In this document: positions 33,617 to 44,049 of the stretch, piece after piece
Layout of the letters: each line of letters starts with the position of its first letter
Numbering within the stretch: the stretch's first letter is position 1
NCBI GenBank assembly: GCA_029204225.1
Contig: CM055094.1
Span: 29,805,427-29,869,426 of the forward strand
Reading direction: 5' to 3'
DNA length: 64,000 bases
Source: Diphasiastrum complanatum
Taxonomy: Eukaryota; Streptophyta; Lycopodiopsida; Lycopodiales; Lycopodiaceae
Made by a program: the position numbers and the translations under genes
The notes under the pieces: model-generated
Database searches by the model: none
The model's input: the letters and a program-made list of their open reading frames with translations, nothing else
Told to the model about the DNA's origin: nothing

Positions 33617-34461
33617 AAGAGAGCCTTCTCCATCACTTGCAATATAGTCTTCTTTCTCATTGGTAATGTTGGCTTGATTGAGTTGATTCTTCTTCTTGAA
33701 GCAATTGGTGGCATAATGGCCTTTCTTGCCACAATAAAAGCACTTGATCTTCTTCTTATTGAGATTTGAATTAAAAGCATGAGAGGTATCCTCCTCCTCT
33801 CCATCTTGGGATGATGTTGCTTATCTTTGTGCTTGGCAAATAGAACTTTGCCATCATCATGATTGAGTGATAGCTTGTCCATCCTCAAGAGTTTGTCTTG
33901 ATTCTTCGGAAATAAGCACACTTTGAAGGGCCTCCAAACTTGGTAGCTCCTCCTTAATGGCATAGGATTGGACAAGATTGTCATATTCATCTCTCAAGCC
34001 ATTGAGAATGACTTGAACTAGCTCACTTTGATTGATTGAGTCACCAATACATGCAAGCTTCCTATGAATATCCTTGACTCTCAAAACATAATTCCATGAA
34101 CTCTCATCACTCTTTTGACTACTTTTGAAGATTTGATTTCTAAGAGTGAGGAGCCTAGAGGTGTTCTTAGCCTCATAGATGGATTGAGACAATCCCAAGC
34201 TTCCTTGGATGTAGAACAATCACCAATCTCCCTCAATATCTGATTAGAGACATTCATCTTAATGTAGTGGAGAGCCATCCTAGCTCTCTTCTTGTATTTT
34301 TGTACTTCTTGAAAGACTTGAGGCTCCTCCTCAATACCAAGTACAATGTACATCACATCTTGGAGTATCAAGATGGACTCCATCCTCAACTTCCATATTG
34401 AATAATTGGAAGTAGACAATCTCTCACTTGGTTGCAACAAGTATGAACTCATTGAAGTCAT
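33439..34461 (-). pseudogene. gag: C5 gag
   Basis: ATG 34,461 begins 'MTSMSSYLLQPSERL' and the conserved 'NYSIWKLRMESI'. At the 'SKEAWDCLN' block, near 34,200, a frameshift moves the reading to a second frame ('IYEAKNTSRLLTLRNQIF', 'VQVILNGLRDEYDNLVQSYA'), and another shift near 33,870 leads to a zinc knuckle region around 33,710. The order and spacing match C1 and C3 Gag. It is not functional as it stands. Confidence 0.87.
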
Positions 34462-35205
34462 ATAAAGTGGAGATAAATAAAAGTGATGAACAAAAAATGT
34501 TGCTTCTCTCTCACTATAGGATCCAATAATGGTGTGCTACCATCTCCTATGCAAGATCTTGCAACAAACTGTGAGATGATTCTCACTAGCTATCTCAATC
34601 TCTCTAAAACTAGACCTACTTCACATCACATGATGGAGTAGGGGCAAATTTAGGATCCAACACTCTTAGCACATGTGAAATACACTAAGAAACCAAATTT
34701 GACTCAAATACAATGATATTGCATGAAACAAAATGGCTAAGATCTCAAAACAGTGCCTAGATCACATATAGATGAGATTGGTAAGCATTGACCTGTGATT
34801 TTGGATCAAACAAGCAATATCTTGACCAAACCAAATGTGTCCACCCAGGTCTAAGTGACCTACATAACCCTTTTCAAAAGCTTATAACTTTTGATTGGCA
34901 CAACCAAATGGAATGAAATTGATTGCATCAAAAACTAGACAAAAATAGCTTCAAAACAAGCTATCTAGCAAGATTTTTGGATCAACCATGAAAGAGAACT
35001 CCCAAAATGAAATTGGATGTTCCTCACACGTGTCTGAGCACTTGATTCCGTACAGTACCAGGTCAGACCCAATCAATGCCCTATTGATCTCTTTTGATCC
35101 AAAATTGGACAAGATAGCTAGGAAAATGGATCTTGACAATTTCTAGCTCAAGATTGATGAATAGTTTTCACTCAAATGGATCAAAATGCATGGTAACCTT
35201 AGGTA
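34462..35205 (-). other. C5 leader
   Basis: About 740 bp of untranslated leader between primer site and gag, AT-rich, with no ORF supported. A near match to the LTR palindrome (CACACGTGTC) lies near 35,025. Confidence 0.5.
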
Positions 35206-35218
35206 GTCTATGATGCCA

Positions 35219-36001
35219 TGTTGATTTCACACGTGTGGACTGTCCACAACATGTACTTGTTATCTCCTAAGGTGTGTAGATGCACCAAGATCAAGACTAG
35301 ATTGAGATTCAAGATCTGTCTTTGATTCTATGGCAAAAACACACTACTACATGCATTCAATCACTTCCAACTCTCACTCACACATGTGGGAAGTGTTCCA
35401 AAAGTAATCTAAGTAAAAACAAGCTGCTCATCTTATGTAGAGAGAGAAAATCATCAATAGCTCTCGAGTAGAGAGAGAGAGCTAGAAAATCACTTACACT
35501 CAAAATCCACTCAATCTCAAAATCAATTAGATCCAAATGAGGAGTACAATGATACTAGTAGATTCATGAGCTACCACTATGCTTAACTATGATTGGACCA
35601 CGCTTTGCCACCTCTTAATCCTATTGGACCATTGATCCATGCACCTCTAAATTCTATTGGACCATTTTCAAACAAACCTCAAATTCTATTGGACCTCTTA
35701 AACTTCATCAAACAAAAGCATTACACTTGTCTACACTCTAATTGGCACAAGTTTGGCCTCCTACTGGCTCAATAGTGGCATTACAAGTGGAAATGGATAA
35801 TTTGCCATCTATGCCAAATTTGACCCTATCAACATCCTACACCTAAATGCTTGATTATGAAATTCTATGAGACCCCTATATCAAACATTTTTATTTACTT
35901 TACAATTCTCCACACGTGGGAACATCCTCCACACATGTGAGATTCACTTACAAACTTCTATCATAAAAAATACCAAGCTAGATTTTTGCCAATTTCTCAC
36001 A
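35219..36001 (-). repeat. C5 5' LTR
   Basis: 783 bp partner of the LTR at 31,002-31,807. It has an extra 15 bp near 35,840 and lacks the 33-bp stretch of its partner. CACACGTGTG is at 35,228-35,237. The indels suggest considerable age, or that the two LTRs derive from different copies. Confidence 0.88.
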
Positions 36002-36285
36002 CTTCATCACTTGTCATTAATGCTGTAATGAACGATTTTGAACTCTCACCTGTATCATCTTCATATTGGTCATCATCATATTGATGTTGATCAGTATAAT
36101 TAACTTCATAATAATAGTCATCAAATTGATGTTGATTATCATAATTTCCCGCTTGCCATTTGTCTTTTCTTTGTTCCATCTCCTTTTTTTTCTTGAAGCA
36201 TTCACGCTCCCAGTGGCCAGGTTTGTTGCAGTACCTACAATTTCCAAGTTTATTTTGTCTTGAATAGCCACGTCCATATTGATAG
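36002..36285 (-). pseudogene. C4 gag zinc knuckle
   Basis: Minus-strand gag piece with 'CRYCNKPGHWERECFKKKK' (CX2CX4HX4C) followed by an acidic Tyr/Gln/Asp-rich linker and 'SFITALMTSDE', after which C5 begins. The protease of the same element resumes at 31,001 on the far side of C5. The right end near 36,280 is a breakpoint with C6 on the opposite strand. Confidence 0.8.
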
Positions 36286-37274
36286 AAAGATCATCATCTT
36301 AATACTTTATGTTGATGATATCATATTGACAGCAAATGATGGTGAAGGCATAAGAAATGTTAAAGCTTCTTTGTCTAGTGAATTCAAGATGGTAGATCTA
36401 GGACTTCTTAAGTTCATACTTGGAATAGAAGTTACTAGAGGTAGTGATTTTACTTTTATAAGTCAATCAAAGTATGCTACTTCCATTCTTGAAAGGTTTG
36501 GCATGAAATATTGTAAGGGGATTGACACCCCTATGGAGCAAGTTTGTATAGTTACTAATGTTTGTGATGAAGCATCCTTTGAGGACATCACACTCTTTAG
36601 GAAGGTAATGGGCTCCTTAATCTATTTGACAATCACTAGACTAGATTTGAGCTATAGTGTAAGCAAGCTAGGTCAATATATGCAAGGTCCTTCGATGCAT
36701 CATTGGAAAAGTGCCAAGAGCGTTTAGATATGTCTCTTCTACTAGATTTTTTGGCATTCTCTATCAAGGATCTAACTTGTACTTGAGGGCATTTTTGGAT
36801 TCAGATTTTGCAAGAGACAAGATGGATAGAAGATCTATAAGTGCATTTTCCACTTTCCTTTGTGGAGGAGTGATATCTTGGCTTTCCTAAAAGCAAGATA
36901 CAATTTCTCTTTCCTCTTGGGAAGCCGAGTACAAGGCATTGACTTCAACAACCAAAGAACTCCTATGGCTAAGAAGACTTTTGGTGGAGCTTCAAGTGCT
37001 AAAGGCCAAGGATATCCCTTGCATCTATTGTGACAATCAAGATTCTCAAAAAATTGTTACCAATCCGATCTTCCATGCTAGAACAAAGCATATTGAGATA
37101 GCTCATCACTTTGTGAGGGAGAAGGTGCAATCCAAGGAGGTTCAACTTCATCATGTGCCATCATCCGAGTGCGTAGCTAATATCTTAACTAAACCTTTGG
37201 CTAAAGATCCATTTTTTAAGTTAAGAAGTGCTCTTGGAATTGTATATAGATGTACATTAGACTTGCCAAGTTAG
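36286..37274 (+). pseudogene. C6 reverse transcriptase and RNase H
   Basis: Plus-strand Copia pol beginning inside the RT palm: 'ILILYVDDIILTANDGEGI', 'MVDLGLLKFILGIEV', 'KYATSILERFGM'. A frameshift near 36,727 leads into RNase H ('IYCDNQDSQ', 'FHARTKHIEIAHHFVREKV', 'ANILTKPLAKDPFFKLRSAL'), with a stop at the 'ISWLS' block. The N-terminal half of pol is missing. It is very similar to C1 in sequence but has a different LTR. Confidence 0.9.
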
Positions 37275-37287
37275 AAGTGAGGAGGAG

Positions 37288-38496
37288 TGTTAAAAATGTC
37301 ACTTCAAACTTGTTATACTTGGTGTATCTTGAGATATGAGATCATGATCATCAAGATTTCGTTGAATATTGATTTGTTGATGTTGATTTGCCTCTGCCGA
37401 ACTGCTCTCCCCATTGTAACATGAACTAGGAATGGTCATTATGCTCCCATAACTGGTATTGTCCTCTAACTGTAACCTAGTGGTGCCAGCCATTGGTTTA
37501 AGAGCCGTAGATGAAGCCTCTTCTGTTTGCATGGATGTCTAGTTGAATGTCATTGTACAAAGAGATGATTGGTATTCAGAATTATCTTCCTGGAGGAAGG
37601 AGATTCTTGACAACTACAAGCATTGTAATGTGACAACAAAGGTTGCACTAGGAGATAACAGTCAACACAAGGTTGAAGGCACTGGAAGAATTCTTCTGGA
37701 GACTCAAAGTGGTGATAAAGCTTTGGAGGAATCTCACACGTGTGGAGTCTGTTCCCATGTTTAAAAATATGTACATAACTTGTTTCTATAAAGTTAGATT
37801 GATTTAAGATGGATCTACCCATGTGTGAAATTGACCTTTGAGTAGAATCTAGAAATGAGCCAATTTGGTCAAACTTTTGTAAATAGAATGCACTTCCATG
37901 TGAATGATTAAATGCTCCCACATGTCAAGATGCCATTCACACATGTGGATAAGATAGTAGATGATAAGATAGAGAGATTCCATTCGATTCTATTTTATAG
38001 AGAATATTCCTATAAATGTGGAAGTCTAGCTTTTTGTTTTCTAGCCAAAGAGAATAGTCAACTTTGGGAAATGAGCATATATGGCTCCCATTGGTGGATC
38101 TGGATGACTAGGCACTCTTCACACATGTGAAGGCTTGCTGGACAATACACAGCTCGTGGATGTACTTGATCTATAAAGGGATCAACCACATCAATGAGAA
38201 GTTGATGTGACATTGGCAAATTCTAGTTTTCTTGTATTTTCCACATTTGTCTTGAGTTTTGATGAGTGGGATGCTCTTGTATGCTTGAATACTTTAATCT
38301 TTGTTTACAATCCATATAGGTACTGTCCTCCACATGTGTGAGGCTGCTCTACTAAGTTTTTAGTCATTTGATCCATTGCTCTTGCTTAAATCATAATGTA
38401 ATGCATCTAGATCAAGATCTAACACTTGGAACTTGATAGATCATTGAATTAAGCAATCAATAATTCTTAATGATTGTTTTGTACAATCATACTTCC
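37288..38496 (+). repeat. C6 3' LTR, interrupted
   Basis: Follows the polypurine tract GTGAGGAGGAG and begins TGTTAAAAATGTCAC, like the C3 LTR. Alignment with C3 breaks at 37,348 and resumes at 37,731 after a 382-bp insert, then runs to about 38,496, where the last 30 or so bases of the LTR are missing. CACACGTGTG is at 37,735-37,744. Confidence 0.85.
37349..37730 (+). mobile_element. 382-bp insert in the C6 LTR (Copia protease-region fragment)
   Basis: The insert carries the plus-strand blocks 'SWRKEILDNYKHCNV' and 'KVALGDNSQHKVEGTGRILL', which resemble the sequence after the Copia protease site. No DSG triad, LTR or flanking duplication is visible. It differs from every other Copia protease region in the window, so it comes from another family. 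Confidence 0.6.
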
Positions 38497-38685
38497 ATTG
38501 TTGATGAGTTGAGTATGATGGTTGTGTCGTTAATCCAAGTTGTTCCTTGAAAATAGCTATTGCTGATAGATCTACTTGCAACATTTCTAATATGTATCTT
38601 CCTAGAAGAGCGTTTGTTGAGATGGTGTGTAGCCACCAATAGACTCATAATACTTTTGATTGATTATTAATTTGAACGAATCTAA

Positions 38686-39376
38686 TGTGAAAAATTGCCT
38701 ACATTGGCAAATCTAGCCATGTAGAATATTGTACATTTTGTCAATATTGTTTGTTGGTTACTTGAATGGCCAAAGTGCCACTTGTACATACACACCTAAA
38801 GTAGGTTACCACGAGTCAAGAGGAGTGGTTGTGTCTATTTGGTAGTGATTCCTACTTTGTAGGATCTAGACCATGATTTATGATGAGATTTGTACCTACC
38901 ATGCACCTACCAAGCATGACTCTTGGATCTAGGCTAGGCTTTTCACATTAGGGCAAGAAAGTGGAGTCTACTTCCTTATTACATGCTGGATTTTCACCTA
39001 ACTTTGCAAAGGAAGTGTGTTTTACTATGTATTTCCATTCTCCATAGTGAGAAGATAGAAACTTTTTGGAGCCTCAAGGAAAAACTCGAGTTTCCTCTCA
39101 TTGTATGGTGATTACTCTATTTTTCCAATGAAACCCAGCTTTGGCACTTTGTAAACACTGTCTACAGGCCGTACTACAGCCTTATTTCCACACGTGTGGA
39201 GTTGGATTAGACTATTTGATCAATGCTTTGATTGTCTCTACTTGTTTCCTATCAAGCTGCTAAACTAGATCTTGTTTTCTGATGACTAGTTTCTGATAGA
39301 TTGTTTAACAAGCATACAATCACCTTGTGGATCATTCAAAGATCCATTTATGGTCCTTAGTACTGTACTTTTCACA
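38686..39376 (+). repeat. Solo LTR of the C1 family
   Basis: Exactly 691 bp, TGTGAAAAATTGCC...TACTTTTCACA, flanked by the 5-bp duplication TCTAA (38,681-38,685 and 39,377-39,381). It is the reverse complement of the C1 LTRs and nearly identical to the C1 5' LTR. CACACGTGTG is at 39,189-39,198. A solo LTR with an intact duplication indicates LTR-LTR recombination after insertion. Confidence 0.95.
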
Positions 39377-39664
39377 TCTAAGCACTTTTGAAATCCATAA
39401 TGGATGTCCATTGCTATTTTCTAAAGCCAAATGGACAAGATTCTTAATTTGAATTTCATTTATATTACCACACCATTTCATTTTGATAGCTTTTATAGTT
39501 TGTCTATTTTTTCTTGAGCCCAAATAGATCTGGTGTTCCTTGCCTTGCGCAAGCTGCAAAAATTCATTACTTTGTGTGAGACCTGCAGCAATTGTCATTG
39601 GAGCTCCTAACTTGAAAGACCAGTGAAATTCTTTAGTTGATGAAGCATGTTTGAGGTTGAACAA
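39377..39664 (-). other. Unknown open frame cut by the solo LTR
   Basis: Minus-strand frame reading 'FHWSFKLGAPMTIAAGLTQS', 'IKMKWCGNINEIQIKNLVHL' and 'ALENSNGHPLWISKVL'. It enters the solo LTR; if the LTR and one TCTAA are set aside, the frame continues about 10 codons ('RFVQINNQSKVL') before a stop. I recognise no domain. It may be part of a host exon or an older element. Confidence 0.3.
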
Positions 39665-40873
39665 ACTAATTTTTTGTTTTTAAGAAAAGTCCATCTACCA
39701 ATGCTGCAATCAAATTCACAAAAAACTAATAAGCTACTTGAATGCTTGACTCCAAAAGTTCAATGAGGCAAATGGATTGACTTCACAATGTTAGAAGGAG
39801 GCAATGTTGCAAGTTTGATTTGAGTAAAAGGCACATTAAGCAAAAATCAAATTCCTTCAAGAGGTAACCATGAAATTGAATTGAATTAAGTAAATTTGTT
39901 TTTTCCACAACAATGCAATGTCAGTTTGATTACATTTAATTTTGAATTGATGCTGAAAGCTAATGCCATTAACATTGGCTATGCAATGTTTTGCCTCATT
40001 GGATGTCCTAATCTCAAAAATCATATGTGCGTTGAATTAATGACAGTCGATTTTGGTGCGCATGATTCCTCGACAATACTTTGAAGCATAGATAAAGAAA
40101 ATGCTTTTTTGTGTCTAAGCTTTTTGAAAAAACAACTAAACATTTGATCAATTCAATCGTAAGTGTGACCCACAAATCCTATTTTTACTTTTTAAAATTT
40201 GTTTTTTTGTCCTCCAACATTGACAAGTAGCTAGCACAATTTGATGTTTATTTCTCCTAGTAGAGTTCAAAGCTGTAAATAAAGAATTTTTGGACAAATT
40301 ATTTTATGGACAATGGTGATTGTCAAATTTGGACCATTTCAAATATTGGGATAATTGAAAAATACTTTGGACTCTAAAGTGTCGTTAAACACTAACCAAA
40401 TGGACTTGAATAAAATCTACATCATTTAAATTTTTTGACATCTTGATAAAATGAGAACGAATCGATGTTCTTTAATTCATGTCATCAATAACAAGGCTAG
40501 ATTATTTTTGAGGACACTCCAACAATTTTTTTGATGTTTGAAAAGTCTTTTTTTTTCAATTGTCTATTGATTAAACGTCATGTCAACAGTGAGTTAACAT
40601 TTGAAAAAATATTTAAGAGCTCTTGACTATGCATAACTCACCTAATTTGCTTTGAACACAATTTCTTGCTGTTCATGCAACTTGACTAAGCTATCACAGA
40701 TTCAATTGTTTTTAGCATAACGAACAGTCTTGAATTTTTTAAATGTAAATTTTTTTACATTTGATTTATTTGAAATTTTTTTATTTTGATTTGAAAGCTT
40801 ATTAGAATTTATTTCTTCTATTTAAGATAGTTAAAAATATGTATACTTAGTTAAAATATTAGTTTTTAGAGAT
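39665..40873. other. AT-rich stretch without supported genes
   Basis: Only short frames, such as 39,896-40,084; no motif, repeat or RNA gene was recognised. The composition is strongly AT, with many T runs. Confidence 0.5.
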
Positions 40874-41243
40874 CTTTTGCTATGGCATTGTTGAGTATAA
40901 CAAAACTTTTCTTTGCTATGCTCAACATAGCAAAGAAATGTTTGGATATGCTCAACATAGCAAATCTCCATGACCTCACGAAGTTTTGTTATGCTGAGCA
41001 TAGTAGAACTGGATGAACTTGTGAGATTTTGCTATGTTGAGCATAATAAAACTCCGTGACTATGTGCATAGCAAAACTGTGTGACATCATGGGGTTTGGC
41101 TATGCTCAACATAGCCAAACTTTTTTTTTTTTTTTTTGCTATGTTGAGTACAGCAAAATTCGCAACATCACGCAATTTTTCTATGTCGAGTATAGCAAAG
41201 CCCCATGAGTTCGGGAAGTTTGCTATGCTGAGCATAACAAAAG
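40874..41243. repeat. Array of about ten short palindromes
   Basis: A unit of about 42 bp repeats roughly ten times. Each unit holds an imperfect palindrome close to TTTGCTATGCTCAACATAGCAAA, with stems of 6-10 bp and the loop alternating CTCAA/TTGAG, then a spacer of about 16 bp related to CCATGACATCACG. A T17 run lies near 41,125. Variants keep stem complementarity in most units. It is not coding. Confidence 0.8.
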
Positions 41244-41912
41244 ATATTTTTTTCTAACAAATATAGCCTTGTAATTTACAATTCTATTTATAAATTTTTC
41301 TCATTTAAACAAGAAATATTATGAGTTATAAAGGTTTTGTGAGATTGAACTTATGCTTGTGTTTCTAAATATTGATGAACTATTTTTTGTAGTTTTATGT
41401 CAAGTAATTTTGTAAGTGCAAAAATGTCGAAGATTACGTTTCAGTATTATGGAAAAAATGATGAAGTAAAGACAAAAGACAAAAGAAAATATATGAATTA
41501 CTTCACGAAGGAAATAGGCAAGAGCCGTTTTTGAAGTTAAAATGCAGATGTCATATCCAGGACATAGTCACTCCATTTGTTGTTTGAAATGACCTAGACG
41601 AATGTGATTCTATCAAAAATTTTGATTTTACTATTTCTTTTTGTTTTGGGAAGTATTTATAGTCTAAAAGAGCTTTCTAGAGAATATTCCCACATTCCTA
41701 GCTTCCATAGCATATCAAGAATTGAATTTGTTGGTTTAATAGTTAGGGATCACAACATTGACTAGGATCATGGGATGAACGATCATCAAGAGAATAAGGT
41801 TTTTTAACATAGAATATATGAGATGCTCAAAATCTGGAAAAATAAAGTAGCTAGTCCTAAAAGAGAAACTAGCTTGTCTTTTGATTTAAAAAATCCAACA
41901 TAGAGCCTTAAC
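41244..41912. other. Stretch without supported genes
   Basis: A short frame near 41,399 ('MSSNFVSAKMSKITFQYYGK') quickly meets stops. No domain was recognised. It lies between the palindrome array and the large inverted repeat. Confidence 0.4.
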
Positions 41913-42134
41913 AAACATGATAAGTACTTTCAACTTGCTTATGAGGTGGTCTATTGAATTATATGTTTAGCATGATTATCTTACATCCAAAATGCTTTGT
42001 TGTCAAATTTTTCATTATTTTTTGAAATTCTATTCAGTAGATTTGTCTTTATTTATATATATATATATATATCATGCTAAACATAGAATTCAATTGACCA
42101 CCTCATAAGCAAGTTGAAAGTAGTTATCATATTT
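41913..42134. repeat. 64-bp inverted repeat with TA-rich loop
   Basis: Arm 41,913-41,976 (starts AAACATGATAAGTACTTTCA) is the reverse complement of arm 42,071-42,134 with only a few mismatches. The 94-bp loop contains a (TA)n run at about 42,055-42,072. Shape and size fit a miniature inverted-repeat element or a foldback hairpin. No target duplication is evident. Confidence 0.8.
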
Positions 42135-42262
42135 GTAGGTTTGGACACTTGTAGATAATTTTTTTGAAAAATGAAAGAATTTTGAAATAAAACGTTAGCT
42201 TGTTCAAGGTGGAATAAATTCAAATAAAAAATGCCCATTTTTACAAATATGGGCATATTTGA

Positions 42263-42517
42263 GTGGAAAAAATATGCAAGGAGTTTAACCATACAATTCA
42301 ATTTTTTTTACATTCTAATAATAAGGTGTTAGATCATTTTAGTGGTATTAGTGTTACCAGTGCATGTGCTATTAAAAAAGGTAGACATGAAATAGAAATA
42401 GATAATAAACTTGTAGAATTTCTATGTATGCGGATGAAATCTATCTCACTTTTACCAAATCATGAATTAGAAAAAGTAGGACAGTTTGCTCATAATGAAA
42501 ACTTTGTCATTCCTTAG
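42263..42517 (+). other. Unknown open frame
   Basis: 85-codon frame, continuing after one stop with 'LVAFGKVGDTEDCIEVLVQD' to about 42,700. The residue pattern looks protein-like but I recognise no family. It ends where the C7 LTR begins, so it may be the remains of a gene or element interrupted by C7. Confidence 0.25.
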
Positions 42518-42724
42518 TCAAAGGAGCCACAACTTGTTGCTTTTGGAAAAGTTGGTGATACCGAGGACTGTATAGAAGTCTTAGTTCAAGACAATAATAT
42601 CATTGTAGAGATTTCAACTAGTTTAGTCTAGCTTAGTCATATTTTAAGAAATTGTCAATTGAAGCCAAAACTCATTTTAGACTTAGAGATAAACGTTTTG
42701 AAGTTATATTAGTTTAAAATACAT

Positions 42725-43244
42725 TCAATAAACACTTTTTGAAAGTGTGGGAAAGTTAGTAGTCAAGTTTGAGAGAGATTCAAATTTGAACTTTGGGTAC
42801 ATTGAATCTAGACCCAAAAATAGTAGGTTTTACATTTTGGAGAGAAAGCTAAGTGGCCAAATAGGGTTTGGACCTGTTATAAAAGGGTGTAACTCGTGGA
42901 GAGACACATTTTCTCTCTTCTCTCTCTCATTTCATCATTATACATGGTTCTCTTTGAGTTCTACTACTCATTGGTGCACTCTCATAATGTTATCTTGCAT
43001 TTCTATGTGTAGAATAAACATTTATTGCTATTTTTGGTTCCACACGTGTGAAATACAGTAGGGTACTATAATTTTATGGACAAAAACCATATTTCATGTC
43101 TTGGTCAGTATCTCTTAGAGTTTGCATCACATTCTGTATGTAGATGCTGATTTTTCTACATTGGCAGGATTGTTGGTTTGCTCCTTTTTGTAACGAATGA
43201 TCAGGGACATGGATTGGACTTGGAATGATCTGAAATCCTTCACA
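42725..43244 (+). repeat. C7 5' LTR
   Basis: About 520 bp, matching 25,490-26,005. The promoter core is TTATAAAAGGGTGTAACTCG near 42,878, followed by a CT-rich tract. CACACGTGTG is at 43,041-43,050. It ends ...CCTTCACA directly against the primer site. The left limit is set by where the two copies stop matching. Confidence 0.8.
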
Positions 43245-43536
43245 TGGTATCAGAGCTCTTGTGTTTCAGTTTATGAAAGGATCAGCCATCTTTAGCAAGG
43301 ATTTGGAGGAGTTACCAATGCTAGAGCATGCTAGATTGATTTCTACTCAAAAATCATCATTTTTGCATGTGTAGAATTGATCTTTTGTATGTTGAAGGTA
43401 CTATTTATTTTTTTCATTAAGACGGAGTCTTATGAAGGAAAGAGCAATGGAAAATTGGTTCTTCGGAAGATCCAAGGCATGGATCTCACATCTCTTCATC
43501 AACTCAAAGGATTCTATGATTGTGAATTGATCAATC

Positions 43537-44049
43537 ATGATCAAGATGGCAAAAGGTTGGTTGGTTGGAGAAGACTACATGGAGCAAATCGAGAGGCAAT
43601 TTTTTCAAGGCAAGGGAGATCTCATTGGTGAGCTTATTGAGGTTTGTTATGGACTCAAGAAGGCTGGATTTATTAGGTTTGATACGCATCTTCACCTACT
43701 CTACTTCATGTTGGATGGAAAGTTTGGAATCTAGCTTTTGATTTATGATGGTGACAATGGTGACATTGTTTTCACTAACCTTTGTGGAAATTCGAGATCA
43801 AGCATTGATGAGATCTTGTTGGATCTAGATCATATGTTTGAGAGGGAGTATTTCCAGAGGTTCAGGTATGAAGATATTCATATCTTTGATATCTTTGATG
43901 AACAAGAGAAAGGTAAGCAAGTGGAAGCGACTCACTTTGTTTTACTCACATGTTTTGGAGAATCTTTTTGTGTAGATGATGCTATGCAAGTGGATATTGG
44001 TTCTCGTGGTTTTCATGCTGGAAAAGCAAGTAATGAATCTGGAAAATAA
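43537..44049 (+). pseudogene. Diverged RT-like frame in C7
   Basis: One frame with a single TAG (43,732-43,734). 'YMEQIERQFFQGKGDLIGEL', 'VCYGLKKAG' and 'RFDTHL' line up with the Copia RT stretch normally reading YMEQPEGF...SLYGLKQAPRxW...RFDTHL. Further on, 'GNSRSSIDEILLDLDHMFE' falls where the segment after YVDD is expected, but the YVDD motif itself is gone. I infer a degenerate RT-derived sequence; the match rests on short motifs. Confidence 0.4.

Larger units (their letters stand above)
31002..36001 (-). mobile_element. Non-autonomous Copia element C5
   Basis: 5.0 kb, two LTRs (31,002-31,807 and 35,219-36,001), a polypurine tract (minus TTTTTTGAAGAGGAA beside 31,808) and a degenerate primer site at 35,206-35,218 (minus TGGCATCATAGAC, two changes from TGGTATCAGAGCC). 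It carries gag, protease and parts of integrase but no reverse transcriptase; an unrelated ORF occupies the 3' part. It lies inside C4. Flanks share only AAG rather than a full 5-bp duplication. Confidence 0.85.

Noticed and set aside
37299-37532. 77-codon minus-strand frame in the LTR insert
   Set aside because: It spans the boundary between LTR and insert, so it cannot be an original gene.
40874-41243. Palindrome array as a CRISPR locus
   Set aside because: Spacers are related to each other rather than unique, units are imperfect, and the context is a plant nuclear genome.
5978-43257. TGGTATCAGAGC sites as possible tRNA genes
   Set aside because: Each lies next to an LTR and lacks cloverleaf sequence; they are primer-binding sites, not tRNA genes.
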